Shown here piece after piece: positions 37,106 to 46,625 of a DNA stretch of 64,000 nt (its first letter is position 1; each line of letters starts with the position of its first letter). This DNA is from CAIMUS01 sp963708455. Its GTDB lineage: Bacteria > Pseudomonadota > Gammaproteobacteria > Competibacterales > Competibacteraceae. The DNA is taken from NCBI GenBank assembly GCA_963708455.1, contig CAVPSQ010000004.1, forward strand, positions 1,178,001 through 1,242,000, in the 5' to 3' direction. The notes beneath the pieces are model-generated. The model did no database searches. It was not told the DNA's origin and was given only the letters and a program-made list of their open reading frames with translations. The position numbers and the translations under genes are program-made.

Positions 37106-37549
37106 ATGATTGCACAGCGCGGTTTTACACTCACCGAAGTCATGGTCACTGTAGCCATTGTAGGTATTCTGGCCTCTATTGCCTATCCTTCCTATATGGA
37201 GTATGCGAGGCGGTCGCAACGCGTCCTGGCGCTCAGCACGTTATTACAACTGGCCGACTTGTTGGAACGCAACCGTATCCAGACAGGCAGCTATCAGATC
37301 GATCCCGTCACCAATAAGAAAATTGACATTCAGGCTCAAGGACCTCTTAAAGATAATAAAATTCTAAACTATTATAATTTTGACAAAGACCGTTTCAACA
37401 AAGAAATTTCAGCAGCAGCTTATGTTTTATCCTTGGTACCCACAGGAACTCAAATTAATGACATCTGTGGAACGCTTACCTTAACCAGCACTGGAGTAAA
37501 AACAGCCATCAAAAATAATAAAAAAGTCGATGGATGCTGGAAATTCTGA
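37106..37549 (+). CDS. pilE: Type IV minor pilin PilE
   Basis: 147 residues. Prepilin peptide MIAQRG-FTLTEVMVTVAIVGILASIAYPSYMEYARRSQR, the PilE/ComP pattern. Two cysteines near the C-terminus (DICGT...DGCWKF) form the usual disulfide loop. Last gene of the operon, 34 bases after pilY1. Confidence 0.92.
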   Translation: MIAQRGFTLTEVMVTVAIVGILASIAYPSYMEYARRSQRVLALSTLLQLADLLERNRIQTGSYQIDPVTNKKIDIQAQGPLKDNKILNYYNFDKDRFNKEISAAAYVLSLVPTGTQINDICGTLTLTSTGVKTAIKNNKKVDGCWKF

Positions 37550-37793
37550 CTAAATATTTAAAATGTCACGTTTTCCTGTTTTCCCTGACTTTCCTAGACA
37601 GTTTGCTTAGGCGATTTCCAAGAAAGTTTCTACCAGGGTCTTTTTCGTAACCTCAATGAAGGACAGCGAAATCCAGGCCCTGGAGGTATCTCCATCCTGG
37701 ATTCCGTTTTACTTTATTTCAGGCTACTGGTCAGATCTTTTCAGAAATCACCGTAGCCGGCACTGGCCATTAAGCGCCCCGTCGCCAACACGC

Positions 37794-39842
37794 TCAACCG
37801 CCGCCCTGCTGTTGCTGGTAAGCGGCACCCAGTCGCTGTTGAATATCCACCGGCACCGCTTCGTAGTGACTCAATTCGATATTGTAGGAACCCTGTCCGC
37901 CGGTCATGGATTTAAGCTGCGATTCGTAGCCCTCCATTTCCGCCAGCGGCACCAGCGCGTTGATGACCACCATGCCTCTGCCGCGCGCGTCGGTGCCGTT
38001 GATCCGGCCGCGACGACCGGACAGATCACCGGTGATGGCGCCCACCGTATCCGCCGGAGCAATGACCTCGATGTTGACTAGCGGCTCCAAAATCAACGGC
38101 TTGGCTTTGCGCACGGCGTCCAGGAACGCCTCCCGGCCGGCGGTCACGAACGCGATTTCCTTGGAATCGACCGGATGGTGTTTACCGTCGGTAGCGATGG
38201 CCCGCACATCCTGCAACGGATATCCGGCGATGGCGCCACTGTCCAGCACTTCGCGCACCCCTTTCTCCACCGCCGGCAGAAACTGACCGGGAATCGTCCC
38301 ACCTACCACTGCGCTCACGAATTCAAACCCGGCGCCGCGCTCCAGTGGCTCCACCCGCAGAAACACTTCCCCGAACTGACCGGCGCCGCCGGTCTGTTTC
38401 TTATGGCGATGGTGCCCTTCGGCGACCGCGCTAATGGTCTCCTTGTAAGCGATCTTAGGCGGTTTGGTTTCCACCTCCAGCCGATAGCGGTCGCGCATCT
38501 TTTCTAATGTGATGCGCAGATGCAGATCGCTCAGACCGCGCAGCACCGTTTCGCGGGTGGTCTGGTTCTGCTCGATAGCCAGACAAGGGTCCTCTTGCAG
38601 CAGTTTATTGAAAGTATCCGACAGCTTCTGCTCGTCGCCGCGATTAGTGGCCTTGATCGCCAGCCCGAACAGGGGCGTGGGAAAATGCAGTGGGCAGATA
38701 CGCAGATAATCCTCATCGTGCGAGTCGTGAATGACGACGTTGCGGTGGATCTCGTCCACCTTGGCGACGGCACAGATGTCGCCGGGAATGGCGCGGTCGA
38801 TTTCCGGATGCTCCTTGCCGAAAAGCTGAAACAGATGGCCGACCTTAAACGGCTTGCGGGCATCGCCGATATACAACTGGCTGTCCCTGGTGATCGTGCC
38901 CTGATGGACACGGAACATCGCCAGCTTGCCCACGAAGGGGTCGATGGTGACTTTGAAAACATGAGCGATGACGTGCCGACCCGGATCGGGCACGGCGCCG
39001 AATTCCGCGGCTGTCGCGCCCTCGCCCGACAGGAACGGCTGTGGATTGCCCTCGGTGGGATTGGGCAGCAGGCGCACGAATATATCGAGTAATTCCCTGG
39101 CGCCGACACCGCTGCGGGCGGAGACGAAACAGACCGGTACCAGATGACCTTCCCGCAGCGCTTTCTCGAAAGCATCGTGCAATTGCCCGGATTCGAGTTC
39201 CTGACCCTGCTCCAGATACAGTTCCATTAAGTCTTCGTCCATCTCCACCACCTGATCGATGATGGCGGTATGGGCCTCCGCCACGCTGGAAAAATCGCTC
39301 TCTCCGGCGGGATTGAAGAAACAATCCACGACGGCAGCGCCGTTACTGGCGGGCAGATTGAGCGGCAGGCACTCGGCGCCGAAAGCGTCGCGGATCTGCT
39401 GTAGCAGTCCCGCCGGATCCACGTTTTCCGCGTCGATTTTGTTAATAATGATCATGCGGCACAGGCGCCGCTCGGCGGCCCGCTCCATCATGCGCTGGGT
39501 GACCGTCTCGATGCCGGTCTGCGCGTTGATCACCACCGCAACGGTCTCCACCGCGGGCAGGACGGCGATAGCCTGACCGATAAAATCGGGAAAACCGGGC
39601 GTGTCGATAAGATTGATATGGGCGCCCGGATAATCCAGGCTGGCCACGGCGGCGTCCAGGGAATGCTGATGCGCTTTCTCCTGGGGATCGAAGTCGCAGA
39701 CCGTGTTGCCCTGCTCCACCCTGCCTGCCGTCGCTATCCGCCCGCTCTGTGCCAGCAACGCTTCCACCAGCGATGTTTTGCCGGCGCCGCCGTGGCCGAC
39801 GAGAGCGATATTGCGGATGGACTCAGTGGTGTAATTGACCAT
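37794..39842 (-). CDS. EF-G-like translational GTPase
   Basis: 682 residues from MVNYTTESIRNIALVGHGGAGKTS at 39842; upstream in-frame codons have no ribosome site. G1 GHGGAGKT, G3 DTPGFPD, G4 NKID. Domains II-V resemble EF-G (PFVGKLAMFRVHQGTI, GGAGQFGEVFLRVEPL, the C-terminal ELSHYEAVPVDIQ), but the G2 effector region is not the ERGITI of canonical FusA. It belongs to the EF-G-like/FusA2 group, whose role is not firmly known; it is unlikely to be the only EF-G of the cell. Confidence 0.92.
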   Translation of the reverse strand: MVNYTTESIRNIALVGHGGAGKTSLVEALLAQSGRIATAGRVEQGNTVCDFDPQEKAHQHSLDAAVASLDYPGAHINLIDTPGFPDFIGQAIAVLPAVETVAVVINAQTGIETVTQRMMERAAERRLCRMIIINKIDAENVDPAGLLQQIRDAFGAECLPLNLPASNGAAVVDCFFNPAGESDFSSVAEAHTAIIDQVVEMDEDLMELYLEQGQELESGQLHDAFEKALREGHLVPVCFVSARSGVGARELLDIFVRLLPNPTEGNPQPFLSGEGATAAEFGAVPDPGRHVIAHVFKVTIDPFVGKLAMFRVHQGTITRDSQLYIGDARKPFKVGHLFQLFGKEHPEIDRAIPGDICAVAKVDEIHRNVVIHDSHDEDYLRICPLHFPTPLFGLAIKATNRGDEQKLSDTFNKLLQEDPCLAIEQNQTTRETVLRGLSDLHLRITLEKMRDRYRLEVETKPPKIAYKETISAVAEGHHRHKKQTGGAGQFGEVFLRVEPLERGAGFEFVSAVVGGTIPGQFLPAVEKGVREVLDSGAIAGYPLQDVRAIATDGKHHPVDSKEIAFVTAGREAFLDAVRKAKPLILEPLVNIEVIAPADTVGAITGDLSGRRGRINGTDARGRGMVVINALVPLAEMEGYESQLKSMTGGQGSYNIELSHYEAVPVDIQQRLGAAYQQQQGGG

Positions 39843-40036
39843 TATGGCCTCCTCTCGGTTACGTATTGTGACATTCTGCTGTTGTGCACCGTCGCGGATT
39901 ATAGAAGAATGATGGGGGTTGCTGCTTGCCTTTTCACCGCCGCGGGGAGCGGGGCGGATAAACAACCATCCGGCGACGGCGGCTACGCATACACCATCAA
40001 CTCTGGCTGAAGAATACAACCAATCCAGAATGAGCT

Positions 40037-40945
40037 ATGGCATCGTTCAATAAACGACTTTCCATTTCGATTTTCATTTCCATTGTCGTAGTCTGGTCTC
40101 TAAGCGCGCAGGCGGAACCGCCGCCTGACTGGCAGCGACTGCTAAAGGCCGACCCGGTGGCGCAGGCCGAATGGGCGCTCCGGTACGAGCACGGCGAGGG
40201 AGTCTCCCAGGATTACCCGCGGGCTATCGCGCTGTACTGTGCCGCCGCGGAACGCGGTCATACGCCGGCCCAGTATCAACTGGGCTGGCTGTACGCCAAC
40301 GGTCGCGGCGTCGCCCGAGACGACGCTCTGGCGGCCGCCTGGTTCCGCCTGGCGGCCGCCAAAGGTGACGTTTATGCCCAGCGAATGCTGGCTCAGGTCG
40401 ACGATCCCGGCCAGCGCCCACGGCCCGCTACCTGTCCCGCGACGGCGGTCGCCCGGCAGCATCCCGACTTCAAACTGGCCGTCAATCCGATCAAGCGGGA
40501 CAATCCCGACCAGCAGCGCATCGCCGACTGGGTAGCGCAACTGGCGCCCAACTATAAGCTGGACCCCGCCCTGGTGCTGGCCTTGATCGCGATTGAATCA
40601 AACTTTCAGACCAGCGCCCGCTCGCCCAAGAAGGCCCAGGGATTGATGCAATTGATACCCGCCACCGCCGCCCGCTTTGGTGTGCAGGATCCTCTCGATC
40701 CGCTGCAGAACTTGCACGGCGGCATGGCTTATTTACGCTGGCTGCTGGCTTTCTTTGAGGGCGATGTCAAACTGGCGCTGGCGGGTTACAACGCCGGCGA
40801 ACAGGCCGTGGTCAAATACGGCGGCATCCCGCCTTACGCCGAAACCCAGGCTTACGTGGAGAAGATCACCCGCCTGTACGGGCGCGCCACCCATCCGCCG
40901 GTAGGACTGCCCTTGCCAACCGTCAGTTGGCAGCGCCCCGGCTGA
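40037..40945 (+). CDS. Lytic transglycosylase with Sel1-like repeats
   Basis: 302 residues. Signal peptide to about residue 27 (SIFISIVVVWSLSAQAE). Residues 35-115 hold two Sel1/TPR-like repeats (AQAEWALRYEHGEGVSQDYPRAI; AQYQLGWLYANGRGVARDD). The C-terminal SLT domain has the catalytic ES in ALIAIESNFQ, then KKAQGLMQLIPATAARFGV and LALAGYNAGE. Periplasmic muramidase; the repeats probably recruit it to a partner. Confidence 0.93.
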   Translation: MASFNKRLSISIFISIVVVWSLSAQAEPPPDWQRLLKADPVAQAEWALRYEHGEGVSQDYPRAIALYCAAAERGHTPAQYQLGWLYANGRGVARDDALAAAWFRLAAAKGDVYAQRMLAQVDDPGQRPRPATCPATAVARQHPDFKLAVNPIKRDNPDQQRIADWVAQLAPNYKLDPALVLALIAIESNFQTSARSPKKAQGLMQLIPATAARFGVQDPLDPLQNLHGGMAYLRWLLAFFEGDVKLALAGYNAGEQAVVKYGGIPPYAETQAYVEKITRLYGRATHPPVGLPLPTVSWQRPG

Positions 40946-40958
40946 ACAGCTCCGGCGT

Positions 40959-41390
40959 ATGAGGAGTGGCGGCGCACCGTGCTGCGTTTTTGTCTATGGC
41001 ACCCTGCGCCGGAGAGAATATAACCACTTCTGGCTGCATAACGTGCCGCTGCTGGGCAGACATCGCACTGCACCCTGCTATACCCTGTTCGATCTGGGCC
41101 GCTATCCGGCGGCTGTAGCCGGCGGCCGCACTGCGTTGGTCGGCGAAGTCTATCGCCTGACCGCAGAGTTACTGGCTCGACTGGACCGGTTGGAAAATTA
41201 TCCCAGCGAGTATACGCGCGCCCGCATGGCAACGCCTTACGGCCCGGCCTGGATTTACCTGTACCGCCGCGCTCCCGCGCCGGGTACGCCGGTCATCGAC
41301 AGCGGTGACTGGCGGCTTGCCCGCCGGCTCAGAGCTAATGAGCGAGCCGGTCCAGTTGCTCCGCCAGGGCCTCTAATTCCGGGGCGGTAG
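40959..41390 (+). CDS. Gamma-glutamylcyclotransferase-family protein
   Basis: 143 residues. VFVYGTLRRREYN is the substrate-loop signature (YGSL/YGTL), and the catalytic Glu lies in RLDRLENYPSEYTRARM. Family members cyclise gamma-glutamyl amines or peptides. Its last 56 bases overlap the 3' end of pncB on the other strand, so the natural C-terminus may be shorter than it appears. Confidence 0.88.
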   Translation: MRSGGAPCCVFVYGTLRRREYNHFWLHNVPLLGRHRTAPCYTLFDLGRYPAAVAGGRTALVGEVYRLTAELLARLDRLENYPSEYTRARMATPYGPAWIYLYRRAPAPGTPVIDSGDWRLARRLRANERAGPVAPPGPLIPGR

Positions 41391-42669
41391 CGACCGGGTA
41401 AAGGACGATCTGGTTGGCGCGCAGCGCCGCGGGCAAGGCCGCCAGTTGCCGCTGGACCCGCTCGCGGACGGTGTGCAGCGATTCCGCCGGGGCGAGCCGG
41501 CGGCCGGCAAGCATCATCGGCTGCAGCAGGGCTTTGCCCGGCTGGGGATGCTGTTCCAGACTAAGGCAGTCGCTGGCCATTGTCCCATCTTCCGCAAACC
41601 GCCGGTACGCCTGTTTGCGCCCCGGCCAGGTGGCCTTGCCGTGCGAGCGCTTACGCCGGGGCGCGCCGGCGTATTCCTGCAATTTGTACACGCAATCCAG
41701 GTAAGGCGCATCGGCGGAGGTATCCAGCCGAGTGCCTATGCCGAAGCCGTCGATCGGCGCCTGCGCCGCCAGCAATTCCTGCAAGCGGAATTCATCCAGA
41801 TCGCCGCTGGCGAAAATAGTCACGTTATGCAAACCGCCCTCGTCCAGAATTCGCCGCACGCTGCGGGACTGTTCCAGCAGATCGCCGCTGTCCAGGCGCA
41901 CCCCTCTGATAGCGATGCCCTGGGTTTGCAGGCGCGGCGCGAGATGCACGACCTTGCGCGCCGCCGCAAGGGTGTCATAGGTGTCGATCAGCAGCACCAC
42001 GTTATCGGGTTGGGCGTAGGCAAAGTGCTCGAACGCATCCTCTTCCCGCTCGTGCGCCTGCACCAGCGAATGCGCCATCGTGCCGAAGACCGGAATGCCG
42101 CAGCGCAGACCGGCCAGCACGGTGGCGGTGCCAGCGAAACCGGCCAGATAAGCGGCCCGCGCCGCCAGCAGGCCGGCTTCGGCTCCATGTGCCCGGCGCA
42201 AGCCGAAATCCACCAGCAGCTTGCCGGGCGCGGCCAGTACGCAGCGGGCCGCTTTGGAGGCGATCAGCGTTTCGAAATGCAGCAGGTTGATCAACCGGCT
42301 TTCGACCAGTTGCGCCTGCGGCAGGGGCGCCGTAATGCGCAGCAGCGGTTCGTTGGGAAAGAATACCGTGCCCTCCGGCAGGGCGTGGACATCGCCGGTA
42401 AAGCGCAGCCCGGCCAGGTAGTCAATAAATTCCCGGTCGAAACGGCCGCTGGCTGCCAGCCATTCCAGTTCGGCGGGCGTGAGGCGCAGGTTTTCCAGAT
42501 ACTCCAGTGCCTGTTCCAGGCCGGCGACCAGCAGAAAGCCTCGCTGCGGTGGTAGCCGGCGCACGAACATTTCGAACACCGCCGTTTCCTCCATGCCCTG
42601 CCGATGGTAGGTATGCAGCATGGTGAGCTGGTAAAGATCGGTCAGCAGGACGCTGTGGTCGCCGGGCAT
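41335..42669 (-). CDS. pncB: Nicotinate phosphoribosyltransferase
   Basis: 444 residues from MPGDHSVLLTDLYQLTMLHTY at 42669. Family marks: PPQRGFLLVAGLEQALEYLE, GTMAHSLVQAHEREEDAF, IRGVRLDSGDL and GFGIGTRLDTS. Converts nicotinate and PRPP to NAMN. The start overlaps the pncA stop (TGATG), so pncA-pncB form a nicotinamide-to-NAMN salvage operon. Confidence 0.94.
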   Translation of the reverse strand: MPGDHSVLLTDLYQLTMLHTYHRQGMEETAVFEMFVRRLPPQRGFLLVAGLEQALEYLENLRLTPAELEWLAASGRFDREFIDYLAGLRFTGDVHALPEGTVFFPNEPLLRITAPLPQAQLVESRLINLLHFETLIASKAARCVLAAPGKLLVDFGLRRAHGAEAGLLAARAAYLAGFAGTATVLAGLRCGIPVFGTMAHSLVQAHEREEDAFEHFAYAQPDNVVLLIDTYDTLAAARKVVHLAPRLQTQGIAIRGVRLDSGDLLEQSRSVRRILDEGGLHNVTIFASGDLDEFRLQELLAAQAPIDGFGIGTRLDTSADAPYLDCVYKLQEYAGAPRRKRSHGKATWPGRKQAYRRFAEDGTMASDCLSLEQHPQPGKALLQPMMLAGRRLAPAESLHTVRERVQRQLAALPAALRANQIVLYPVATAPELEALAEQLDRLAH

Positions 42670-43259
42670 CAGGCCAACTCCGTCAGCGTGGCGGTGACGG
42701 CGCCGGCGGCGCACATCTCGGCGACAGCCTTGGCCCCGTCTTCCGGCTGTACGTTCACCGCCCGGATCGCGTCCTCCAGCAACAGCACGGCGAAACCTGC
42801 GCGCAGCGCGTCCCGCACCGTGTTGAGTACGCAGTAATCGGTCGCCAGACCGCCAATGAACAGGCGGCGCACGCCGGCGGCGTGCAGTTGCGCCGCCAGA
42901 TCGATGCCTTCGAAACCCGAATAGGCGTCCTTGTCGGCACGGGTCGCCTTGGAAATGACGGTGTATTGGCCCGCCGGCAGCCGCAGGTCCGGGGTGAAAG
43001 CCGCGCCCTCCGTGGCGGCGATACAGTGAGGCGGCCAGGGACCGCCCTGGGGCTGGAAGGAGACATGGTTGGCGGGGTGCCAGTCGCGAGTGGCGTAAAT
43101 GGGCAGGCCCTGCCTGGAGAAGACCGCGATATAGTCGTTGAGTACGCCTACGACCTGATCGCCTTGCGCCACGGCCAAGCTGCCGCCCGGCAGGAAATCG
43201 TTCTGTACATCGACGATCAGCAAGGCATCGCCGTCTTGGGTATGAATATCGCTACGCAT
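42669..43259 (-). CDS. pncA: Nicotinamidase
   Basis: 196 residues from MRSDIHTQDGDALLIVDVQND at 43259. Catalytic Asp in IVDVQNDFLPGGSLAV, metal-binding DWHPxNHVSF, and the nucleophile Cys in GGLATDYCVLNTV. Deamidates nicotinamide to nicotinate for PncB. Preceded by AGGGGAGG. Confidence 0.95.
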   Translation of the reverse strand: MRSDIHTQDGDALLIVDVQNDFLPGGSLAVAQGDQVVGVLNDYIAVFSRQGLPIYATRDWHPANHVSFQPQGGPWPPHCIAATEGAAFTPDLRLPAGQYTVISKATRADKDAYSGFEGIDLAAQLHAAGVRRLFIGGLATDYCVLNTVRDALRAGFAVLLLEDAIRAVNVQPEDGAKAVAEMCAAGAVTATLTELA

Positions 43260-43394
43260 GCTCACCTCCCCTGTCAACCAGTATCTGTGGCCTATGCCGG
43301 CATTGTAGCCGAACGGATAACCGTTGGTTTGACAGGAGCACAGGGCTGTGCCGTCCATCCCGATTTGCCGGGGCAAGGACGTGAGATAAGCTGG

Positions 43395-43459
43395 TTATAG
43401 TCAAACACATAAGTCATTATAATTTAATTCTTTTCCCAAAAATTCAGAAACCTGGTTAT
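43395..43459. repeat. 65-bp imperfect direct repeat, copy 1
   Basis: The sequence from TTATAGTCAA to GGTTAT recurs at 45098-45162 with only four differences. It touches the left end of the IS630 element. Copy 2 lies within the decayed PEP-CTERM gene. Together they suggest a duplication that preceded the IS insertion. Confidence 0.8.
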
Positions 43460-44622
43460 ACCAAATACTACTAAAATAGTGTATTATATAAGCATTTAAT
43501 GTGGAGGAAAAAACATGTGCCGAGCGTTTAAATTTGAAGTGATAGAGTCACCAGAAACCCTAGAAGCTTTACTCAAGCAAGAGAAAGATGTTCGCAAGCG
43601 TGAACGATTACAGTTTCTATACTGGTAAAAAACAGGCCAAGCCAAGACTCGGCAAGCGTTGGGGAAATTGTTGAACCGAAGTCAGGTTGCCATCGGGCAA
43701 TGGATCAACATCTACCGTACCCGAGGATTAAACAGTTTACTGCATCTAAATTATCGAGGTGGCAATTTAGCACCCTCTATACCGGTGGAAATCCAATGGC
43801 AATTAAAAGAAAAACTTGCCCAACCCGAGGGGTTTGCCAGTTACAAAGATATCCAAGTTTGGCTCAAAGAAACGCATGGCTTAGAGGTACCTTATTCAAC
43901 CGTTTTTGGAACCGTCAAATACCGGCTCAAGGCCTGCCTCAAAGTGCCTCGACCGTATGCGACTGGTTACGATCCGGACGCTGTTGAGGACTTTAAAAAA
44001 AATCGTGCCGGCCAGCCTAAATGAAATTGCAAGTCATTGTTTATAAATATATTCAAAGATTCGTTATTGGACCCAGGACGAAAGTCGGTTTGGCCTGAAG
44101 ACCATCACGCGGCGGCGGATTACCCTGAAAAAAGTCAAACCACTGGTCAAGGTGCAATGGCTCTTTAAAGCGTTCCATCTGTATGGCGCGGTGGAACCCT
44201 TGACTGGTGAGTGCATGATTCAAGATTATGATCAGGTGAATACTGAAAATTTTCAGCAATTTCTCAATGATTTTTCACAACAGTACCCGAACGATTTTCA
44301 CATCCTTCAAACCGATAATGCGCGCTTCCACTGTTCGAATGACTTGGTGATGCCGGATAATGTAATGCTACTTTATCAACCCCCGCACAGCCCCCAAGTA
44401 AACTCATCCGAGCAGTTATGGGAATGGGCTAAAGGGGAAATTGCTAATCAGATTTTTCCTAATCTAGATGTCTTGAAAGAGAAGGTAAAACAGCTTTTTT
44501 CATCCAAATCAAAAGCGTTCTTTGCGTCATTAACTAGCAGGAAGTTTATCTTCGATGCCCTTCAAAAAATTGGTATGGCACCAGATACTACTTAAAGTAA
44601 TATTTTACTAATATTTGGTATA
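43457..44622 (+). mobile_element. IS630-family element, degenerate
   Basis: Terminal inverted repeats TATACCAAATACTACTAAAA (left) and, on the other strand at the right end, TATACCAAATATTAGTAAAA, both ending in TA as expected for the TA-duplicating IS630/Tc1 group. Inside is a broken transposase. Inserted immediately after the last codon of the PEP-CTERM remnant. Confidence 0.85.
43515..44595 (+). pseudogene. IS630 transposase, nonsense and frameshift
   Basis: Reads MCRAFKFEVIESPETLEALL from 43515, stops at TAA 43626 (W-stop-K-T-G-Q where related copies have a sense codon), continues in the same frame to 44024 with helix-turn-helix-like RSQVAIGQWINIYRTRG, then changes frame. The catalytic part follows in another frame: RYWTQDESRFGLKTITRRR, IQDYDQVNTENFQQF, LQTDNARFH and YQPPHSPQVNSSEQLWEW, carrying the DDE residues. 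Not functional as read. Confidence 0.88.
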
Positions 44623-44623
44623 A

Positions 44624-45431
44624 CTAGCACCATTGGTTAGTAAACCCAAAAATCCAGTGGCAAGAAGTAGAAAGGTTGATGGTTCGGGGACGGCTGTAGT
44701 ATTCGATTGGGATCAAAGATTATCCAACATGAATGCGTTGTTCACTGGTACATCGTGAAGAAAAATGTTTGTGATGCCCGCAGGGTCACTGAAGCCTGCA
44801 AAGGATTCACAAGGAGGCAAGCCACCAAAACCGTGATCGCAACGCGCTACGTAGACCTGGAATGTCTGTAGCTGGCCGAGACCGTTGGTTATGTCAACGG
44901 AAACATTTCCGAAATTTGCTAAAATGTCAAAGCCCACGAGTTGCGGGAGGTTGGCAAATGAAATACCAGCGTTAATTCCATGGCTCATGGTAGAACTCCA
45001 GTTAGCAGCGCTGACGCCGTCTGAGTTTTGCGAAAAATCGCTAGAAGCATATGTGTTTCCCCACCAATTGGCCGAAAAACTCACGTTGCTCCATTGATTA
45101 TAGTCAAGCACATAAGTCATTATAATTTAATTCTTTTCCCAAAAATCCAGAAACTTGGTTATTTTTGAAACTAATTGATTCTAAAAGCTTTCTCTATTCG
45201 TCATTTATTTTTTCTCATATTTAATTTTAATAAAGTATATCATATTGAGTAGATGACTATAGACAGTACGGTATCTTGGGCCACACTGCCGAAATCTATG
45301 ACTATTTGCGAGTTGTTGAAAGCTCCGATTCCAACCATGATTGTACCCGCTTTAGCACTTGATATCAGCGTGAAAAATAATATCAATCCTAACCCCCAAA
45401 GCTGGGAATGGTTTGTTTCTCTCATCTTCAT
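44624..45431 (-). pseudogene. Decayed PEP-CTERM cassette protein
   Basis: Secretory start MKMRETNHSQLWGLGLILFF at 45431 with signal peptide ending near SSAKA, open to a stop at 45240. After a 120-base AT-rich interruption containing repeat copy 2, a second frame (45120-44713) encodes a 135-residue mature-type domain. Its stop codon TGA at 44713 is followed, in the same frame, by the sorting signal AVPEPSTFLLLATGFLGLL. The basic tail is replaced by the IS630 end. So the sorting signal is cut off by a nonsense codon and truncated. Confidence 0.7.
45098..45162. repeat. 65-bp imperfect direct repeat, copy 2
   Basis: See 43395-43459. This copy overlaps the first codons of the 45120 frame (MTYVLDYNQ); copy 1 would encode MTYVFDYNQ before a stop. 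Confidence 0.8.
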
Positions 45432-45477
45432 GACTTTTGCTCCTGAAAAAGCTACGGGCAACTTTGGCGTTGTCCAA

Positions 45478-45536
45478 ACCTAACGTTCAAGCTCAGCCGC
45501 CGGCGTAGCACGGTCGGCTGCAGCGCTGGGTTAGGC
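45478..45536 (-). repeat. attC-type site 1 (59 bp)
   Basis: On the minus strand it begins GCCTAAC (45536-45530) and ends GTTAGGT, with an imperfectly palindromic centre (CAGCCGACCG...CGGCGGCTG). Length 59. The stop codon TAA of the preceding cassette gene lies in the first core box, as in true integron cassettes. Confidence 0.88.
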
Positions 45537-45758
45537 GTCAAGCTTTCCAGTGTCCTGATGCTTGGCTATCAATTCCCGCACCATGGGTACTAACTCCGTG
45601 GGTATTTCCATGACCGTTTGGGTTTGATCCTCAACGGCTGCCTCGTCCTCTGCAACGGCTTCCTCTTCAGTCTGTGCCTCATAGTGCGCAATCACTTTTT
45701 GAACCCGCTTATCGTCCCAGCCAGGGGGAAATTGGCTTTGCTTCATCTTCTGTCTCAC
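45531..45758 (-). CDS. Antitoxin-like small protein (partner of DUF4258-like toxin)
   Basis: 75 residues, strongly acidic in the middle (EEEAVAEDEAAVEDQ), starting KQSQFPPGWDDKRVQKVIAHYE. It overlaps the upstream gene by four bases and its stop TAA sits in the attC core. Position and acidity suggest it is the antitoxin of a two-gene module; the family is not one I can name with certainty. Confidence 0.72.
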   Translation of the reverse strand: MRQKMKQSQFPPGWDDKRVQKVIAHYEAQTEEEAVAEDEAAVEDQTQTVMEIPTELVPMVRELIAKHQDTGKLDA

Positions 45759-46033
45759 TTGCGTCTACGCCGCCGCCGATATGCCGTTAAGGGTTTGCCT
45801 TGCAACTCATAAGCTGTGATAACAAATACACTGTCAGGTTCTGGATCAGGGACGTAGATGACCCGCAGATAGCGACCGCTTCGGGTTTGACCAAGGGCTA
45901 CTCGTGAGCCTTCACGGCTTGGCCGGTCTTCACCGGGATTTCGTAAAACATCCTCGACTTCATCCTCACCAACACGATGATTATAGATATGAGGTGCGCC
46001 TGTTTGAGGATCAATGTAAAAGCGGGCTTTCAT
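45755..46033 (-). CDS. DUF4258-like putative toxin
   Basis: 92 residues, basic tail (YRRRRRRK). ARFYIDPQTGAPHIYNHRV, then GRYLRVIYVPDPEPDSVFVITAYEL matches the DUF4258 fold, related to RelE/BrnT-like toxins. First gene of its cassette: 38 bases after the core GTTAGGC of attC site 2. Confidence 0.75.
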   Translation of the reverse strand: MKARFYIDPQTGAPHIYNHRVGEDEVEDVLRNPGEDRPSREGSRVALGQTRSGRYLRVIYVPDPEPDSVFVITAYELQGKPLTAYRRRRRRK

Positions 46034-46070
46034 TATCGTGCTGCGATTACACGGTCACCGCCACTATGGC

Positions 46071-46128
46071 GCCTAACGCTCAGCATCAGCCGCGCGCGTA
46101 GCGCGTCGGCTGCATGCGTTTGTTAGGC
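46071..46128 (-). repeat. attC-type site 2 (58 bp)
   Basis: GCCTAAC...GTTAGGC boxes at both ends, with the inner arms GCAGCCGACGCGC and GCGCGCGGCTG. Follows the RelE gene by 13 bases. Confidence 0.9.
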
Positions 46129-46140
46129 ATGTCAGAATGT

Positions 46141-46395
46141 TCAACGATACACGTCTCTCCGGTGCCCGACATGTACTACCGTTAACTTGCGTTGTGTATC
46201 ATCAATTTCATATATGACACGGTAATTGCCAACGCGGATGCGCCATCCTTCTCTACCAGTCAACTTAGCACAACCAGGGAGACGCGGTTCTTCACCAAGT
46301 TTCTTGATGGCATCACGGACACGTATATAAGCTTCCTGTGGAAGTACGGCTAACTCCCTTTGAGCACGACGCAAAATGACAATGGTGTAAGACAC
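46141..46395 (-). CDS. RelE/ParE-family toxin
   Basis: 84 residues. MSYTIVILRRAQRELAVLP, GCAKLTGREGWRIRVGNYRVIYEI and a basic end HRRDVYR are a clear RelE pattern, a ribosome-dependent mRNase. Overlaps its antitoxin by one base. Carried in cassette B. Confidence 0.92.
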   Translation of the reverse strand: MSYTIVILRRAQRELAVLPQEAYIRVRDAIKKLGEEPRLPGCAKLTGREGWRIRVGNYRVIYEIDDTQRKLTVVHVGHRRDVYR

Positions 46396-46595
46396 TATCG
46401 TTGCTTCTCGATTTCTTCAATCGCTTGTTCAAATGGAATAGCTTCATCATCAGAAAACTTAGCCGCGTCATACGCCTTAATAGATTCCAGTTCCTCCAAT
46501 TCTTGAAGCAACATATTATATTCCTTTATATCAAGCAAAACTGCTGTTCGATTCCCATTTTTGTCCACGACAAAATGTTCGTGAGTGGTAATCAT
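46395..46595 (-). CDS. Phd/YefM-like antitoxin
   Basis: 66 residues, with NGNRTAVLLDIKEYNMLLQELEEL in the Phd/YefM style and an acidic C-terminus that would wrap the toxin. Starts 31 bases after attC site 3. Confidence 0.88.
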   Translation of the reverse strand: MITTHEHFVVDKNGNRTAVLLDIKEYNMLLQELEELESIKAYDAAKFSDDEAIPFEQAIEEIEKQR

Positions 46596-46625
46596 AATTA
46601 TCTGCTTCGTAACCGTGGTTGGAGT

